Assembly: GCA_963575745.1 (NCBI GenBank)
Contig: CAUYUJ010020248.1
Span: 5,001 to 69,000 of the forward strand
Length of the DNA: 64,000 nucleotides
Direction of reading: 5' to 3'
Origin: Prorocentrum cordatum
Lineage: Eukaryota; Sar; Dinophyceae; Prorocentrales; Prorocentraceae
Every line of letters starts with the position of its first letter. Position 1 is the stretch's first letter. Below the pieces are notes generated by a model. The model ran no database searches and was not told where the DNA came from. It was given only the letters and a program-made list of their open reading frames with translations. The position numbers were made by a program, and so were the translations under genes. This document shows, piece after piece, positions 31,331 to 42,704 of the stretch.

Positions 31331-32989
31331 CCCACGCACGTGCGAACACGTGCAAAGTGCACGCGTGCCAGGCAGGCGCATTGTCGCCCCCCCTCTCCGC
31401 GAACTTTACTTTTTCGCGCGAAGAATTCGGCGCCCCCCCCACCACACGCACGTACTTTTACGTGTGAGTAATTCGGCGCCCCCATGTTAGAACCCCTCCC
31501 TACACACGCGACACCACGTGCCAAACGCACGCGTGCCAGACGCATTTTCGACACCCCCTGCTCCGCGCGCGGCATGTCGCCAGTAGTAATTTCGAGGGTC
31601 TGCTGCTCGAAACCCCTCCGGTCTAGAGCCAAAGAACCGACGGCGCAAAGACATCCTTTGGCGGGAGCACTCAACGGCAAGAAGCAAAATTCGCCGGCCC
31701 AGCGGGCCGATGGCGAATCCGCTGGCCTCTTTTGCGAAAAACTTGCGACCCCGAAGCCGCAATCCCTTGCAGATCAAGACGCCCTGGCTCCCATGGGACC
31801 ACAACCCCTTGCACATCACGCAACCTCCGCGCTCCCCGACCCAAAGTGCCTCTTCTGCGTTACAAGAGACTTGCGCCCCCGAGGCCGCGGCCCCAACTCT
31901 CGTAGATTACGACAATCTTGCGCCCTCGAACACGCAACCCCCTTGCAAAGTACTACGCGTTGTCGCTCCTGAGGCCACGAACCCTCCCCGCGGAGGCCAC
32001 CCAACAACGCCACCCATCTCCACGGCAGGCAACCTCCAATTCTCTGAGTTGGGATGTGCCTTCGGAGGGCGCTTTTCGCCGACCCCGTTGTTTCCTGAGA
32101 ACCCTCATAAGTAGCGAGGGGGGCGCGGTCCCGAAGCCTCGAACTCTTCAAATTAACAAGGGAAGCGCACATCCGAGGCCACGATCCTTCATTGGTTATT
32201 ACAGACGCGCGACACCAGCCAGCCAGTAAACAGCCCAATCTGAGGGGGGGTCGGCAGCAGCAGCATCTCGTCAACACCTTCCTGAAAGTCCCTCCGAGGG
32301 TGGACCGCTCCTGGGACGCCTCGGGGGCCTCGGGGACAGTCTTGGAGCATTGCTAGGCTGGGCTTCAATCTACTCGGGCCGCCCTCTGGGCATTTGGGGC
32401 ATGTGGGGCCGATCTTGGGCCGCCAGGGGACGCGATCTTGTGGCCGAGGTCCCGGTCCGAAGAGCCTACCACCGCATATCGTGGTCGTGGCAGCGGCCAA
32501 GGGTGCCCCAGTGAGAAAGAGCTGCCCATGCATCTCGAAAGTGATGAGGCGTGGGATTGGAATGAGAGATATAAGAGATATGGCAGCTGTTTTTCTCTTA
32601 TCGGGCGGATGAGACGAAGCATGGTGCCTCGACAATCGTTACAGCGTAACGACTCGTATTGGCAGTGCACGCCTTGAGCAGATACACGGTATTTACCTCG
32701 TATACCATTATCCTGAAAACTACTTTCAAAATGTCTTGGCCCCAGTCCCCCGTTGCATGGCCTGTTGTGGAAATGTTGAATCAAAAACATCTGCATATCT
32801 TGCATGCGAACCGCCGGCTTCCGCCCGCAGAGCTACCCTCACTTTGCTTCCGCTGGCTTCCGTCCACCTTCCGCTGCCTTCCGCCGAGGAAGAGACGTGA
32901 ACTCTTTCGACCCTCGCAAACAAAACCTTTTTTGGCACGCGCCAAATGCATCGCCCGTGTTTTGCCCACGGGAAAAGGGAGGGAGGAGG
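31331..32989. other. intergenic, degenerate ~45-bp repeats
   Basis: No supported gene. From 31720 to 32170 a degenerate unit built on CTTGCG(A/C)CCCCGA(A/G)GCC and CAACCCCTTGCA recurs. ACTTTTACGTG-like and TTCGGCGCCCCC words recur at 31428 and 31470. From 32230 to 32989 nothing is recognised. Confidence 0.4.
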
Positions 32990-33105
32990 AGGAGGAGGAA
33001 AAGGATGTGGAAGAGGAGCAGGAGCAGGAAGAGCAGGAGGAGCAGGAGAAAAAGGACGACGACGACGACGACGTCGACGGCGACGACGACGACGGTTGGC
33101 CTCTC
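32990..33105. repeat. GAG then GAC microsatellite
   Basis: GGAGGAGGAGG and GAGCAGGAG units pass into (GAC)n. Confidence 0.9.
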
Positions 33106-33471
33106 GGGCCACGGCTGCGGTAGGGCACGGGGGGGGGGGCATTTAACAAACGAGGCCTGAGAGAAACGGGTCTTGGGACCCGGGGCCGTCCCCCGAGACC
33201 TTAGCTGCCCCGATACACAACACTCATCCAGTAACGTGTTAACGCGGAACTCAACACGTAAACCGAATACGTAGGGCGCGATACGTTCGCCACTACGTGG
33301 GCCATCAAAGTCAGCCAACACACAACGTATCCACACGGACGTTTAGAACACGGTTACGTTTTGCGTTTCAAGGCGGGCGTATCAAAGCAGCGAAGCCCAA
33401 GACCAACCGTTTTGGTCCAGAGCCTCTTGTAAGCAGCTCCAGCGACCGCGTGGGGGGCCCAGGGGGGCCAG
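33106..33471. other. intergenic, no gene seen
   Basis: Contains AACACGTTA/TAACGTGTT-like words and ACGTA-rich sequence but no supported feature. Confidence 0.35.
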
Positions 33472-33650
33472 AATTAGCCTTGCAAAGAGCCCAACCATGT
33501 GCAGTTGTGAATACCGCAACTGTGCATACGAAGCGAAACTCCCTATGGGGCGACGCCCGTGTGCGGGCTGTGCCGGTGGGACCTTCGGTGGAGTTCCCTG
33601 CAGAGCCACGAAAAGTGTGAGAGGTGTGCCGGAAAATTACTCCGACGGTA
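33472..33650 (+). repeat. 90-bp satellite element, 5' fragment
   Basis: A leader like those at 17549 and 62803 (CCATGTGCAGTTGTGAATACC) is followed by only about one and a half diverged satellite units (CTTCGGTGGAGTTCCCTGCA, CGAAAAGTGTGAGAGGTGTG). The tail is absent. Confidence 0.7.
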
Positions 33651-33679
33651 GGACCCCACATGAGAATATGTTTAGCTTA

Positions 33680-33965
33680 CCCTTTGCCCTTTCCTCCTCC
33701 CCCTGGCGGACACCCTCTCCTCTCGCCCCCTGCACTGCCCTCTCTTCCCCCTTTTATTTCTCTTTCTCCTCCTCTTTCTCCTCCTCTTTCTCCTCCTCTT
33801 TCTCCTCCTCTTTCTCCTCCTCTTTCTCCTCCTCCTCCTCCTCCTCCTCCTCCTCCTCCTCCTCCTCCTCCTCCTCCTCCTCCTCCTCCTCCTCCTCCTC
33901 CTCCTCCTCCTCCTCCTCCTCCTCCTCCTCCTCCTCCTCCTCCTCGCGCCACCTCCTCCTCGTCG
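33680..33965. repeat. CT-rich tract: TTTCTCCTCC and (TCC)n
   Basis: Repeats of TTTCTCCTCCTC pass into about 120 bases of pure (TCC)n. Confidence 0.95.
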
Positions 33966-34095
33966 TCGGCCTCCCCCATGCCCCTTCCCTCCTCATCCCC
34001 CTGCCTTTTCTCCATGTGCACCTCCCCTTCCCCCTCGTCGGGGCAAGCAAATCCATTTTCCTCAGCGCCGTCGCCGCCTCGGCCAGCGCCTCGGG

Positions 34096-35146
34096 AAGCG
34101 GGCCCCATAGGGAGGGGGCTCCCGCCTAAGACTTCCTCACACTTCACTCACAGACGAGGCTCCCGCTCGAGACTTCCTCCATATGCAGGTCTCAAGAGCC
34201 CAAAAGTGACGACAGTTGCACGTTTCGGATGACCCGCTCGGATACGAACATGAAGTGCGGGCCCAATAGGGAGGGGGCTCCCGCCTGAGACTTCCTCACA
34301 ATTCACTCACAGACGAGGCTCCCGCTCGAGATTTCCTCCGTATTCAAGTCTCAAGAGCCCAAAAGTGACGACAGTTGCACGTTTCGGATGACCCACTCGG
34401 ATTCGAACATGAAGTGCGGGCCCCATAGGGAGGGGGCTCCCGCCTGAGACTTCCTCACAATTCACTCACAGACGATGTTCCCGCTCGAGATTTCCTCCGT
34501 ATTCAAGGCTCAAGAGCCCAAAAATGACGACAATTGCACGTTTCGGATGACCCGCTCGGATTCGAACATGAAGTGCGGACCCCATAGGGAGGGGGCTCCC
34601 GCCTGAGACTTCCTCACAATTCACTCACAGACGAGGCTCCCGCTCGAGACTTCCTCCATACTCAGGTCTCAAGAGCCCAAAAGTGACGACAGTTGCACGT
34701 TTCGGATGACCCGCTCGGATTCGAACATGAAGTGCGGGCCCAATAGGGAGGGGGCTCCCGCCTGAGACTTCCTCACCATTCACTCACAGACGAGGCTCCC
34801 GCTCGAGACTTCCTCCATATGCAAGTCTCAAGAGCCCAAAAATGACGACAATTGCACGTTTCGGATGACCCGCTCTGAATCGAACATGAAGTGCGGGCCC
34901 CATAAGGAGGGGGCTCCCGCCTGAGACTTCCTCACAATTCACTCACAGACGAGGCTCCCGCTCGAGACTTCCTCCATATTCAGGTCTCAAGGGCCCAAAA
35001 GTGTGAACGTTTCGGATGACCTGCTCGGATTCGAACATGAAGCGCGGGCCCAATAGGGAGGGGGCTCCCGCCTGAGACTTCCTTACAATTCACTCACAGA
35101 CGAGGCTCCGGCCTGATACTTCCTCCATATTCAGGCCTCAAGTCAG
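34096..35146 (+). repeat. 159-bp satellite array
   Basis: About 6.5 units, with starts at 34257, 34416, 34575, 34734 and 34893 (159-base spacing) and 35044 (a 151-base unit with an internal deletion). Diagnostic words are AGGGAGGGGGCTCCCGCCTG, CGAACATGAAGTGCGGGCCC and TTCGGATGACCCGCTCGGAT. Copies are highly similar and no protein is encoded. Confidence 0.93.
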
Positions 35147-35153
35147 CGAGTAG

Positions 35154-35202
<49 letters not shown>

Positions 35203-35360
35203 CGTTCGATGCCGATGATGGTGAGTGATCGTGCGATGGTCATGGTGATGCTGATGGTGATGATGATGGTGAGTGATCGTGCGATGGTGATGGTTATGAT
35301 GATGCGGAGGAGGAAGCAAAGAAGAGCAGAGGAGAGGGAGGAGGAGGAGGAGGAGGAGAT
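35147..35360. repeat. GAT microsatellite and GTGAGTGATCGTGCGATGGT repeats
   Basis: (GAT)n, then two copies of GTGAGTGATCGTGCGATGGT, then GAG repeats. Confidence 0.85.
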
Positions 35361-35419
35361 CCTGCGCGGAGGGTGCGCAGAGAAAACAAGAACCCCACTT
35401 AGGATGTGGGGCAAAAGAG

Positions 35420-36095
35420 AGTTGCCCACATGCGGGCTGCGCCACTGGGCCTGAGGGTGAGTTCCCTGTGGGGCCAGGAACTGTGTCAGGGGTGTGCCGA
35501 AACGAGGATGTCGCCCGCATGCGAACGGTGCCACGTGGGCCTTAGCTGGAGCCCCCTCATGAGGCCACAAAACGTGTGAGGGGTGTGCCGAAACGGGAGC
35601 GACGTCCACATGCGAACGATGCCACTGAGGCCTTAGCTGGACCTCCCTGTGGTGCCACAAAACGTGCGATGGGTGTGCCGACATGGGAGCGGTGGCGCCA
35701 TGCGAACCCTGGCGTTGGGGCCTTCGGCGGAGCTCCCTATGCGGCCACAAAACGTGTCAAGGCTGCGCCGACATGAGTGCGGTGGCGCCACGCGAACCCT
35801 GTCGCTGGGGCCTTCGGCGGAGCTCCCTGTGGGGCCACGGCGGAACGTGTGACGGTTGTGCTGAAATAGGCGCGGTGGCGCCATGCGAACCCTGCCGCTG
35901 GTGCCTTCGGCGGAGCTCCCTGTGGAGCCACGGAACGTGCGAGGGGTGCGCCAACGTGGGCGCGGTGGCGCCATGCGAACCCTGCCGTCGGGGCCTTCGG
36001 TCGAGCGTCTTATGGGGCCACGAAACATGTCAGGGGTGTGCCGACATGAGTTCGGTGGCGCCATGCGAACCCTGCCGTTAAGGCATTTCTTACAG
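35420..36095 (+). repeat. 90-bp satellite array B (left part)
   Basis: About seven units of the 90-bp family in a variant with GCGGTGGCGCCATGCGAACC and GGGGCCTTCGGCGGAGCTCC. It stops at about 36095, where retrogene-related sequence begins, and the same variant resumes at 37375. Confidence 0.85.
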
Positions 36096-36426
36096 CTGCG
36101 CCCCACGCGAGCTCGGTCCTGGGGTGGCTCCAGGGTGTGCGCCGTCACCAGGGGCGCCCGCGCGGGGCGCCCACCTGGCCGTGCCAGCCCTAAACGGGGC
36201 CAGACCACCGAAGGCACTTCCCTTGACACCGCCGCCACCGCAGGGGCCGAGGCTGACGAATGCTCGGCTTGCTCTACTGAGATCTGCGGCATCACGTGGG
36301 GCATCCCCGCGGGGCACCCTGCAGGCTGTGCCACCCTCCAAAGTGGGCAGTCCACCGAAGCCACTCCTCAGGAGCCAAAAGCGGAGAGAGCCACCGGGCG
36401 CAAGGCGCGCCACCCGTGAGCGCGGG
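36096..36426. other. 3' flank of Ala-rich retrogene
   Basis: Two related segments of about 150 bases (cores around 36180-36215 and 36310-36365, with CCACCGAAGGCACTTCCC and CCACCGAAGCCACTCC). This is probably the 3' untranslated part of the minus-strand retrogene. No poly(T) tract marks the end. Confidence 0.4.
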
Positions 36427-37299
36427 CTAAAGGGCGCTGGCAGGCCTCCAGCTCACGGACTCCAGCATTTGCCGAAGCTGCTCGCTGAGCCGGGGCTCGT
36501 AGTCAGCCGCCTGGCGGATGAGGCCGTCGGCCACCACGAAGACCTCCTCAGGGCCGACCACCGAGGCCGCAGCTCCGCCTACAGCAGGCGCAGCCACCGC
36601 GAGCGCCGCACCCAGCTCCGCCGCCGCCTTTGCCCGAGGACGCCTGGGACCGCGCCGCCGCCGCGCGGCTCCGTCGGCCTGGCCGTCGCACCCGAGGCCG
36701 CACCCCGCAGCACCAGCAGCTCCTCCAGTTCCGCGCGCTGGATCCGCCGCCTCCGCTGCGGCAGCGGCCCCGTTCGAGGGAGGCGGGCGGGCCTCCGCAG
36801 CGGCCGCCACCGCCCCACCATTGGGGAATCGCACGAGCCCGTCGGCCCATGCGTCGTCGAAGTCCTCCATCTCCGCGTCGGCAGCCTCCACCTCCACAGC
36901 GGCCACGGGGGCGAGCGCGAGGCCGGCACCAGCAGCGGCAGCAGCGGCTCCAGCAGTCTGCCCAAAGCCCTCGCCTGCGGCTGCAGGGGGCGCCGCGGCG
37001 GCCTTCCGCGCCGCGCGGCGCTGTCGGCGGCGCCGACGCCGAGCGGCGAGCGCCGTCGGGTCGGCCACAGCAGCACCGGCGCGGCCCGGAACACCAGGGC
37101 GAGGAACAGGAGGTGGCGCCCCAGCGCCAGCGGCGGCGGCGGGCGGTGGCGGCGCCGCGACGGCGAAGGCCGCCGCCGAAACCGCAGACCGCGCAACCGC
37201 CGCCACCGTGCGCCTCGTCGCCCCGAGCGCCCCGCGCACAGCCGCCTCGACGAGGCGGGAAGCTGTCACGGGATCCAGAGCCCCTCTAGGCAGCGCCAT
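36427..37299 (-). CDS. Ala-rich unknown protein, intronless retrogene
   Basis: 290 residues from ATG (37297-37299) to TAG. It begins MALPRGALDPVTASRLVEAA, continues with Ala/Pro-rich linkers, a basic RRRRRRQRRAARK patch, an acidic DAEMEDFDDAWADG segment, and ends ...LSEQLRQMLESVSWRPASAL. The family is not recognised. It is uninterrupted, and about 30-70 bases upstream lie a perfect DinoSL and a second diverged copy, so it entered as a copied mRNA. It sits between two halves of one satellite array. A plus-strand frame covering the same DNA is a GC-driven shadow. Confidence 0.6.
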   Translation of the reverse strand: MALPRGALDPVTASRLVEAAVRGALGATRRTVAAVARSAVSAAAFAVAAPPPPAAAAGAGAPPPVPRPGVPGRAGAAVADPTALAARRRRRRQRRAARKAAAAPPAAAGEGFGQTAGAAAAAAGAGLALAPVAAVEVEAADAEMEDFDDAWADGLVRFPNGGAVAAAAEARPPPSNGAAAAAEAADPARGTGGAAGAAGCGLGCDGQADGAARRRRGPRRPRAKAAAELGAALAVAAPAVGGAAASVVGPEEVFVVADGLIRQAADYEPRLSEQLRQMLESVSWRPASAL

Positions 37300-37329
37300 C
37301 ACACGGACGGAGGCGCGGCCGTGCGAACG

Positions 37330-37369
37330 CTTGAGCCAGAATGTGCCACTTGAGCCAAAATGGCTACGG
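37330..37369 (-). other. perfect DinoSL plus second relict
   Basis: On the minus strand, 37369-37349 is identical at all 21 positions to the conserved leader (CCGTAGCCATTTTGGCTCAA plus G). It is followed by a second copy, ACATTCTGGCTCAAG at 37344-37330, with one change in its last 12 bases. Two leaders in series imply at least two rounds of transcription, trans-splicing and reinsertion. Confidence 0.95.
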
Positions 37370-37374
37370 AGTGC

Positions 37375-38298
37375 CGTTGGTGCCTTCGGTGGAGCTCCGT
37401 ATGGGGCCACCGAACGTGTCAAGGCTGTGCCGACATGAGTGCGGTGGCGCCATGCGATACCTGCCACTGGGACCTTCGGCGGAACTCCCTATGGAGCCAC
37501 GGAACGTGAAATGGGTGTGCCGACATGAGTGCGGTGGCGCTATGCGAGCCCTGCCACTGGGGCCTTCAGCGGAGCTCCCCATGGGGCCACGAAGCGTGTG
37601 AGAGGTGTACCGACATGGGTGCGGTGGCACCATGCGAACCCTGCCACTGGGGCCTTCGGCGGAATTCCCTATGGAGCCACGGAACGTGTCAAGGCTGTGC
37701 CGACATCAGTGCGGTGGCGCTATGCGAACCCTGCCACTGGGGCCTTCGGCGGAGATCCCTAACGTGTGACGGCTGTGCTGAAATAGGTGCGGTGGCGCCA
37801 TGCGACCCCTGCCGTTGGGGCCTTCGGCGGAGCTCCCTCTGGGGCCACGATGCGTGTGAGAGGTGTACCGACATGGGTGCGGTGGCACCATGCGAACCCT
37901 GCCACTGGGGCCTTCGGCGGAGCTCCCTATAGGGCCACTAAACGTGTGAGAGGTGTACCGCGCGGTGGCGCCATGCGAACCGGGCCACTGGTGCCTTCGG
38001 TGGAGCTCCCTATGGGGACTCGAAACGTGTGGGGGGTGTGCCGAAATGGGCGCGGTGGCGCCATGCGAACCTTGCCACTTGGGCCTTCGGTCGAGCTTCC
38101 CATTGGGCCACGAAACGTGTAAGGGCTGCGGCGAAACAGAGACATGCGAAGAGCAAAAGCGAGGAGGGGGAAGGGAGGAGGGGAGGGGCAGGATGAGAAG
38201 AGCGGAGAGGAGCGGAGAGGAGAGGAGAGACGGAGGAACGCGGGGCGTTGTCTCGTCAAAACGAGGACCCAACACCACAGGATGGTAGGGAAAAACGA
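37375..38298 (+). repeat. 90-bp satellite array B (right part) with tail
   Basis: Units begin at 37383, 37473, 37563, 37653 and 37743 (90 bp), then 37821 (78 bp), 37911, 37994 and 38084. After a purine-rich stretch (38140-38235) comes the tail at 38255-38295 (CAAAACGAGGACCCAACACC, then ACAGGATGG), as in element A. Confidence 0.87.
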
Positions 38299-38299
38299 G

Positions 38300-38485
38300 T
38301 TCGATGACGACGCAGACTGCACGGCGGCGCCGGCGACGACCACGACGACCGCACTGCGGTGACGACGACCACCACCACCAGCACCAACAACACCACGGCA
38401 ACGACGACGACGACGACGATGACGCCGACGACCGCGCGACAACGACGACGATGACGACGACGACGACGACGATGACGACGGCGAC
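38300..38485. repeat. GAC microsatellite
   Basis: (GAC)n and ACCACC units with short breaks. Confidence 0.9.
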
Positions 38486-38887
38486 CGCCAGGCAGCGGCA
38501 TCGACGAAGTCGACGGCGTCAGGGCCCGGTCGCTTCGTGGCGGGGAGGGGTGGCTGCCTGCCGCTTCGAGGCGACCACGCCAGAGCTGAGGAGCCGCGCG
38601 TGGGCGACGTGCACGTGCACCAGCATGACGGCCGTGCCTCCCGCCCGGTCGACCGAGGGGGAACGGTAGTGCAAGAGAAAGGTTATCCGAAGGGCCGATC
38701 CCCATCCCGAGTATCCGTCGGTAAAGGCAGCGACGGTGAATGATGGAAGATGATGAATATTTTACCCCTCTCCAATGTCCAACAGTCAGTGCGTCTTAGC
38801 CGATAGGCTGGCCTATTCCTGCGAGCCGACAGGGGCGGCGGGTACAGTACAGGAGAGGAGACGTATGGGGGTTCATTCACAACGGTA
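38486..38887. other. intergenic, no gene seen
   Basis: Nothing recognised. Confidence 0.35.
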
Positions 38888-39056
38888 GGGGGGACCGGCT
38901 CAGGGGAATCATTGAGCTGGAGTCGGCGATTCATGGCCAGCAGACCGGTGATGGGCCCCTGGGAACGAATCCGAACGCCCCCTATCAGGCCCCCGTCGGC
39001 GATCAGTGGGCGATTGGGGATCGATGCGTTGCTCCCTGAGCCGATCCATCCCTAAC
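38888..39056. repeat. repeat with GCTCAGGG ends, copy 2
   Basis: Left ACCGGCTCAGGGG and right CCCTGAGCCGATC are inverted. The interior CCCGTCGGCGATCAGTGGGC and GATTGGGGATCGATG matches 10749-10925. Confidence 0.6.
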
Positions 39057-40340
39057 ATTGCCACTCATGGGCAGGATCGGGGGCCGAGGTTCGAGGTTCG
39101 AGATTCTTCGAGGATCGAGGTTCAGGGATCGAGCTGGGATCGAGGATCGACGTGTTGGAGGACTTCCTTGTCACCGTGGCAGATGTAGCAGAGGCGGGTC
39201 GAGGATCGAGGACGACCGACGTTCTGGGAGGCTTCTTGCCGTTTGGCAAGTGCAGCAGAGGCAGTTCTTGCAATCTGGTAGGGAGGCCGCAGAACTCGAG
39301 GCTCCAGCTTTTTACGCCTCGCGGTCTGGCATCGCGGGATCGTAAACACGAAGCCGACTACCCGTTTCCAAATGTTCTGTTCTGGTCTGGTGAAAACGGC
39401 TGTGAAAACAGCTGTGAAAAGGAGTGTGAACAAGTGTGAACACAAATCAGAAACATAGCCACGTGTGAAAATACAGACAAATGGCCGCTGGCTTCTCCAA
39501 CACGAACCCGCAAGAAATCCCACCTGCCATCTGGGCGTGGGTGGTTTAGTAAGCTCATGATTCAACTCCCCTTTTTCTCCTTCCGGAATGGGTTTATCAC
39601 TGATCCTTGTGAATACGCAGACCTACCACCACCTTACTGGCCCCGAGCTAAGGCCAACGCCAGACCCACTCCTCCAACCCTGTCAAACATGCACACACAA
39701 ACTAAGTAAAAACGTTGTGGTTAAATCTGGATCATGTTCGTGCGCCCTGCGATCACCACGCACTGTTCTTTGACAGGGACGAAGGGGGTGTCAGCACCCA
39801 GGACATGACCACCCCTGGCAAAGACCAATGCAAAGTGCAAGCTGCAGCAAAATCCTGAACAATGCGCGGACGCCCCAGGATCATTCTGCGTCGCTATCTG
39901 AAGAGGGTACTGGGGGTGCCCTGGCACACGCGGCGCACCTCGCGAGCGTCGCGCACCTGGCTGGCGTACTTGCTGATGTCCGGTGGTCGTCGATGGTGGC
40001 CCCTGCTTACGCTGAGACTCGGGTGCTACAGGCCTCGGAAAAAAAAAAACGAACACTCATGCCACATTCATCTGTGAACGTCTCCCTCCCCCCAAATGTT
40101 CAAAGTTGGCGGTGGGTCTGATGAGTTGCACCTCGACCGCAGTCTCCCCCGCGCGTGCCAACCTTGAGTTTGGGGGGGCAGGGGGGGTGTTCACTAACTG
40201 TTTCTCTCTACCGTACTTATGTGGTGGGCGGGTCGGAGTGAGCGAGACGGCCGTCCTTCGGGGGGGGGTAGCTTGATCAATATCCCCTATGTATAAACAC
40301 CACCTCCCCATAACCCCTTCCCTGGGGTCGGGACCAGGAT
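39057..40340. other. intergenic, short repeats
   Basis: CGAGGATCGAGG units at 39085-39215, GTGTGAAAAC-type units at 39390-39440, and poly-A and poly-G/C runs at 40039 and 40160-40270. No gene is supported. Confidence 0.4.
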
Positions 40341-40890
40341 CTAGCGAGGACTTAGGGCGTCAACGATGGCCAAGTACAGCTCCCAAGTTGTCCCAGATAA
40401 CCCAAGATTCCTTCACATATGACACACAAGAGCCCAAGACGGTTCAAGGTGGAGTACAACATGCCTCCAAGAGCCTCCAATACCGGCATAGAGCCTCTCA
40501 GTGAAACCTCCAAGATGTTAGTCCCATCCAAACGCACACTTGCAAGTGTTGAGTGTGTCTGGCCTTCTCGCCGTTTCGCTTCCGATGAGACCGTGACGCC
40601 TCAAGATGGCCCAATGATCGCCCAAGAGAGCCCGAAGAGAAAGCCATATGGGCGCCAAGATGGCCCCAAGAGCGCCCAATGACGCCCCAAGAGCGTCCTG
40701 AGAGGGCCCCCAAAGGTGTATGTGTCCTTCTGGATCCGACGGTGGTGAAGACATAAGCAGCGCCTCTGGCTGGATCGATGGCGTGCTGGATCGGCCCGGC
40801 AGGGTCCCGAAGGACCCCAGGAGGGCCTCAGGTCAGCCCCAAGAGGGCCCCACAAGATGCTGCCAACATGTCCCCGAGAGATCCCCAAAT
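40341..40890 (+). repeat. CCCAAGA-rich repeat with conserved core
   Basis: Core at 40561-40610 (GGCCTTCTCGCCGTTTCGCT, then GCCTCAAGATGGCC), followed by GCCCCAAGAG-type words. Same family as 17059-17545 and 60640-62200. Confidence 0.6.
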
Positions 40891-41734
40891 GGTCCCAATA
40901 AGCTGCTAAGAGACTCCCGCATCGAATGGTTGACTCCTGGGTCTGCTCAGACTGACCCAAAGCTTCAATTTGACGGCTGCCCATTCTTTCCCACTGCTTG
41001 CGCCTTCACGTCCCTGCTCAAGGCAACTCGCCTGAGCATCGTTTCTGGATGGACTGGTGGGGACAAGCGAAGCGACAAGAATTTGAATGAACGTACAGTT
41101 GGGGCACTGCCTCAACCGACGCTTCGCGGTCTGCACAATAATGGAATGGCATCGGAAACGCCGTGCTTTGAACTCGGGTGAAATGCGGATGCACCGAACC
41201 CAGATCAGAATCCGCCAACGAAACGCAAGACGGCAGATCTCAACCAGATTTCACTCTGCCGGCTGGCCTGGCCAACTCCTGGGCCCCAAAAACCCTTTGG
41301 GGTGCTCCAGTGACCTTTTCGGGGGGAGCCCTGCAGAGACGTCGTAGTCGTCGCTGTCCTCGTCGCCGTCGTCGCCGCCGTGCCGTGCCTCACGATGCCA
41401 AGTTAGATGCTCGTTCTGGAGACCTTTCTGGAGCCACTCGCTAAACTCATGCGTCGATGCTGGATCGAACGTCCGCCGACATGAGTCGAACCTGAGTCGA
41501 GCTAGAGTTGAACTAACCAGGGTCGAATCAGAGTCAAACAGGTCAGTTAGGTGGGCCCCAGGGAGGTCTTCCAAACGAACACCTGAGCCAACTGTTGCAT
41601 TCAACCCTCGAAGCCGGAACGCTCTCTGATCTTTTTTGGGAGGCGACCCGCGGGTTTTGGCTGCCCCTCTCTCTGGGCCTCAGGCTCGGGGCATGGGAAC
41701 CTCGAGGGATCTCTGGTGATTTCTTGGGATTGTC
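40891..41734. other. intergenic, no gene seen
   Basis: No supported gene. GAGTCGAAC-type words recur at 41470-41540. Confidence 0.35.
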
Positions 41735-41872
41735 ATAATCGTCGTCGTCGTCGGCGGCGTCGTCGTCGCCGCCGTCGCCGTCGCTGTCGCCGTCGCCGTC
41801 GCCTTCGCCCTCGCCGTCGCCGTCGCGGTCGGCGTCGCCGTCACCGTCGTTCGTCATCGTCGCCGTCGGCGT

Positions 41873-41904
<32 letters not shown>

Positions 41905-41905
41905 G
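41735..41905. repeat. GTC/GCC trinucleotide repeat
   Basis: Imperfect (GTC)n with GCCGTC steps. Confidence 0.92.
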
Positions 41906-42704
41906 CGACGTCGTCGCCGTCTCCTTCTCATCCTCCGCCTGGGGGGGGAGGGGAGGGGGAGGAGGGAAAGGGAGGAGGGGACGGAGAGGAACAGGGGAAG
42001 AGGGGGAGGGAGACAGCCGGGGGACGCGTTTAGCTTCTGCTCGGAGCAGCTGGCAGGATGAGCGCCTGAGACAGAAACTGCGAGCCATGGTAGAAAGGGA
42101 CGAGGAGGAGGGAGAGGGGAGGGGGGGAGGAGTAGAAGGACCGATGTCCTCTTGACTTTGTCCGGAAGAGGATGACGAGGAGTGGGGGGGAAGGATGACG
42201 AGAGGGGGTATGAGGAGGAGGGGGAGGAAGAGGAGGGATGAAGGGGGATGAGGCGAATGAGGGGAAGGAGGGGGAAGCGGGAGGGGAGTAGGGAGAGGTG
42301 GAGGAGGGGGAAGAGTAGGGGAGAGAGGCGGGGGGGTAAGGAGAAGGGGAGGGGGTAGAAGGACCGATGCTCTTTTTGGCTATGATCAGCTCCCGTTCGC
42401 AGGAAGACGAGAAGTTCCTCCACGCCGTGGTCCGGTGCTGTGGATGGCTCCTGTCCCTCGAGTTCCCAGGGAGCCCCAGAGCCACCTCCTCCACCGCCGT
42501 GGCAGGCTCGGGACGGAGGAGAAGGGGGAGGTTGGACAGTAGACACGCACGATGAGAAATCCTGCAATCAGGTGTCTGGGTGGCACACCCTTCGTCGACT
42601 CTGAGCTTTGCAAGGTGCCCCAGGGCTCTGCGTCCCCATCGGGAGATAAAGAACTCATCATGGAGCACCGGTTGGCAGGCCAGCTTCATGCTGGGTGTGC
42701 CTAC
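41906..42704. other. purine-rich region, no confirmed gene
   Basis: Long G/A-rich DNA (41935-42360). The 42545-42700 stretch has open frames on both strands but no recognisable domain. Confidence 0.35.

Noticed and set aside
34096-35146. CRISPR-like regular repeats
   Set aside because: The 159-bp units are contiguous with no unique spacers, and the genome is eukaryotic.
36124-37353. 409-codon plus frame covering the 36-37 kb gene
   Set aside because: Antisense shadow of the Ala-rich minus gene; both DinoSL copies are on the minus strand.
37349-37369. SL-RNA gene
   Set aside because: The leader is not followed by a GT splice donor or an Sm site; it runs into a second leader copy and a coding region.
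39152-39439. Cys-containing frame (GKCSRGSSCNL) resembling a CCCH zinc finger
   Set aside because: Only two Cys in register, and it falls in CGAGGATCGAGG repeats with changing frames.
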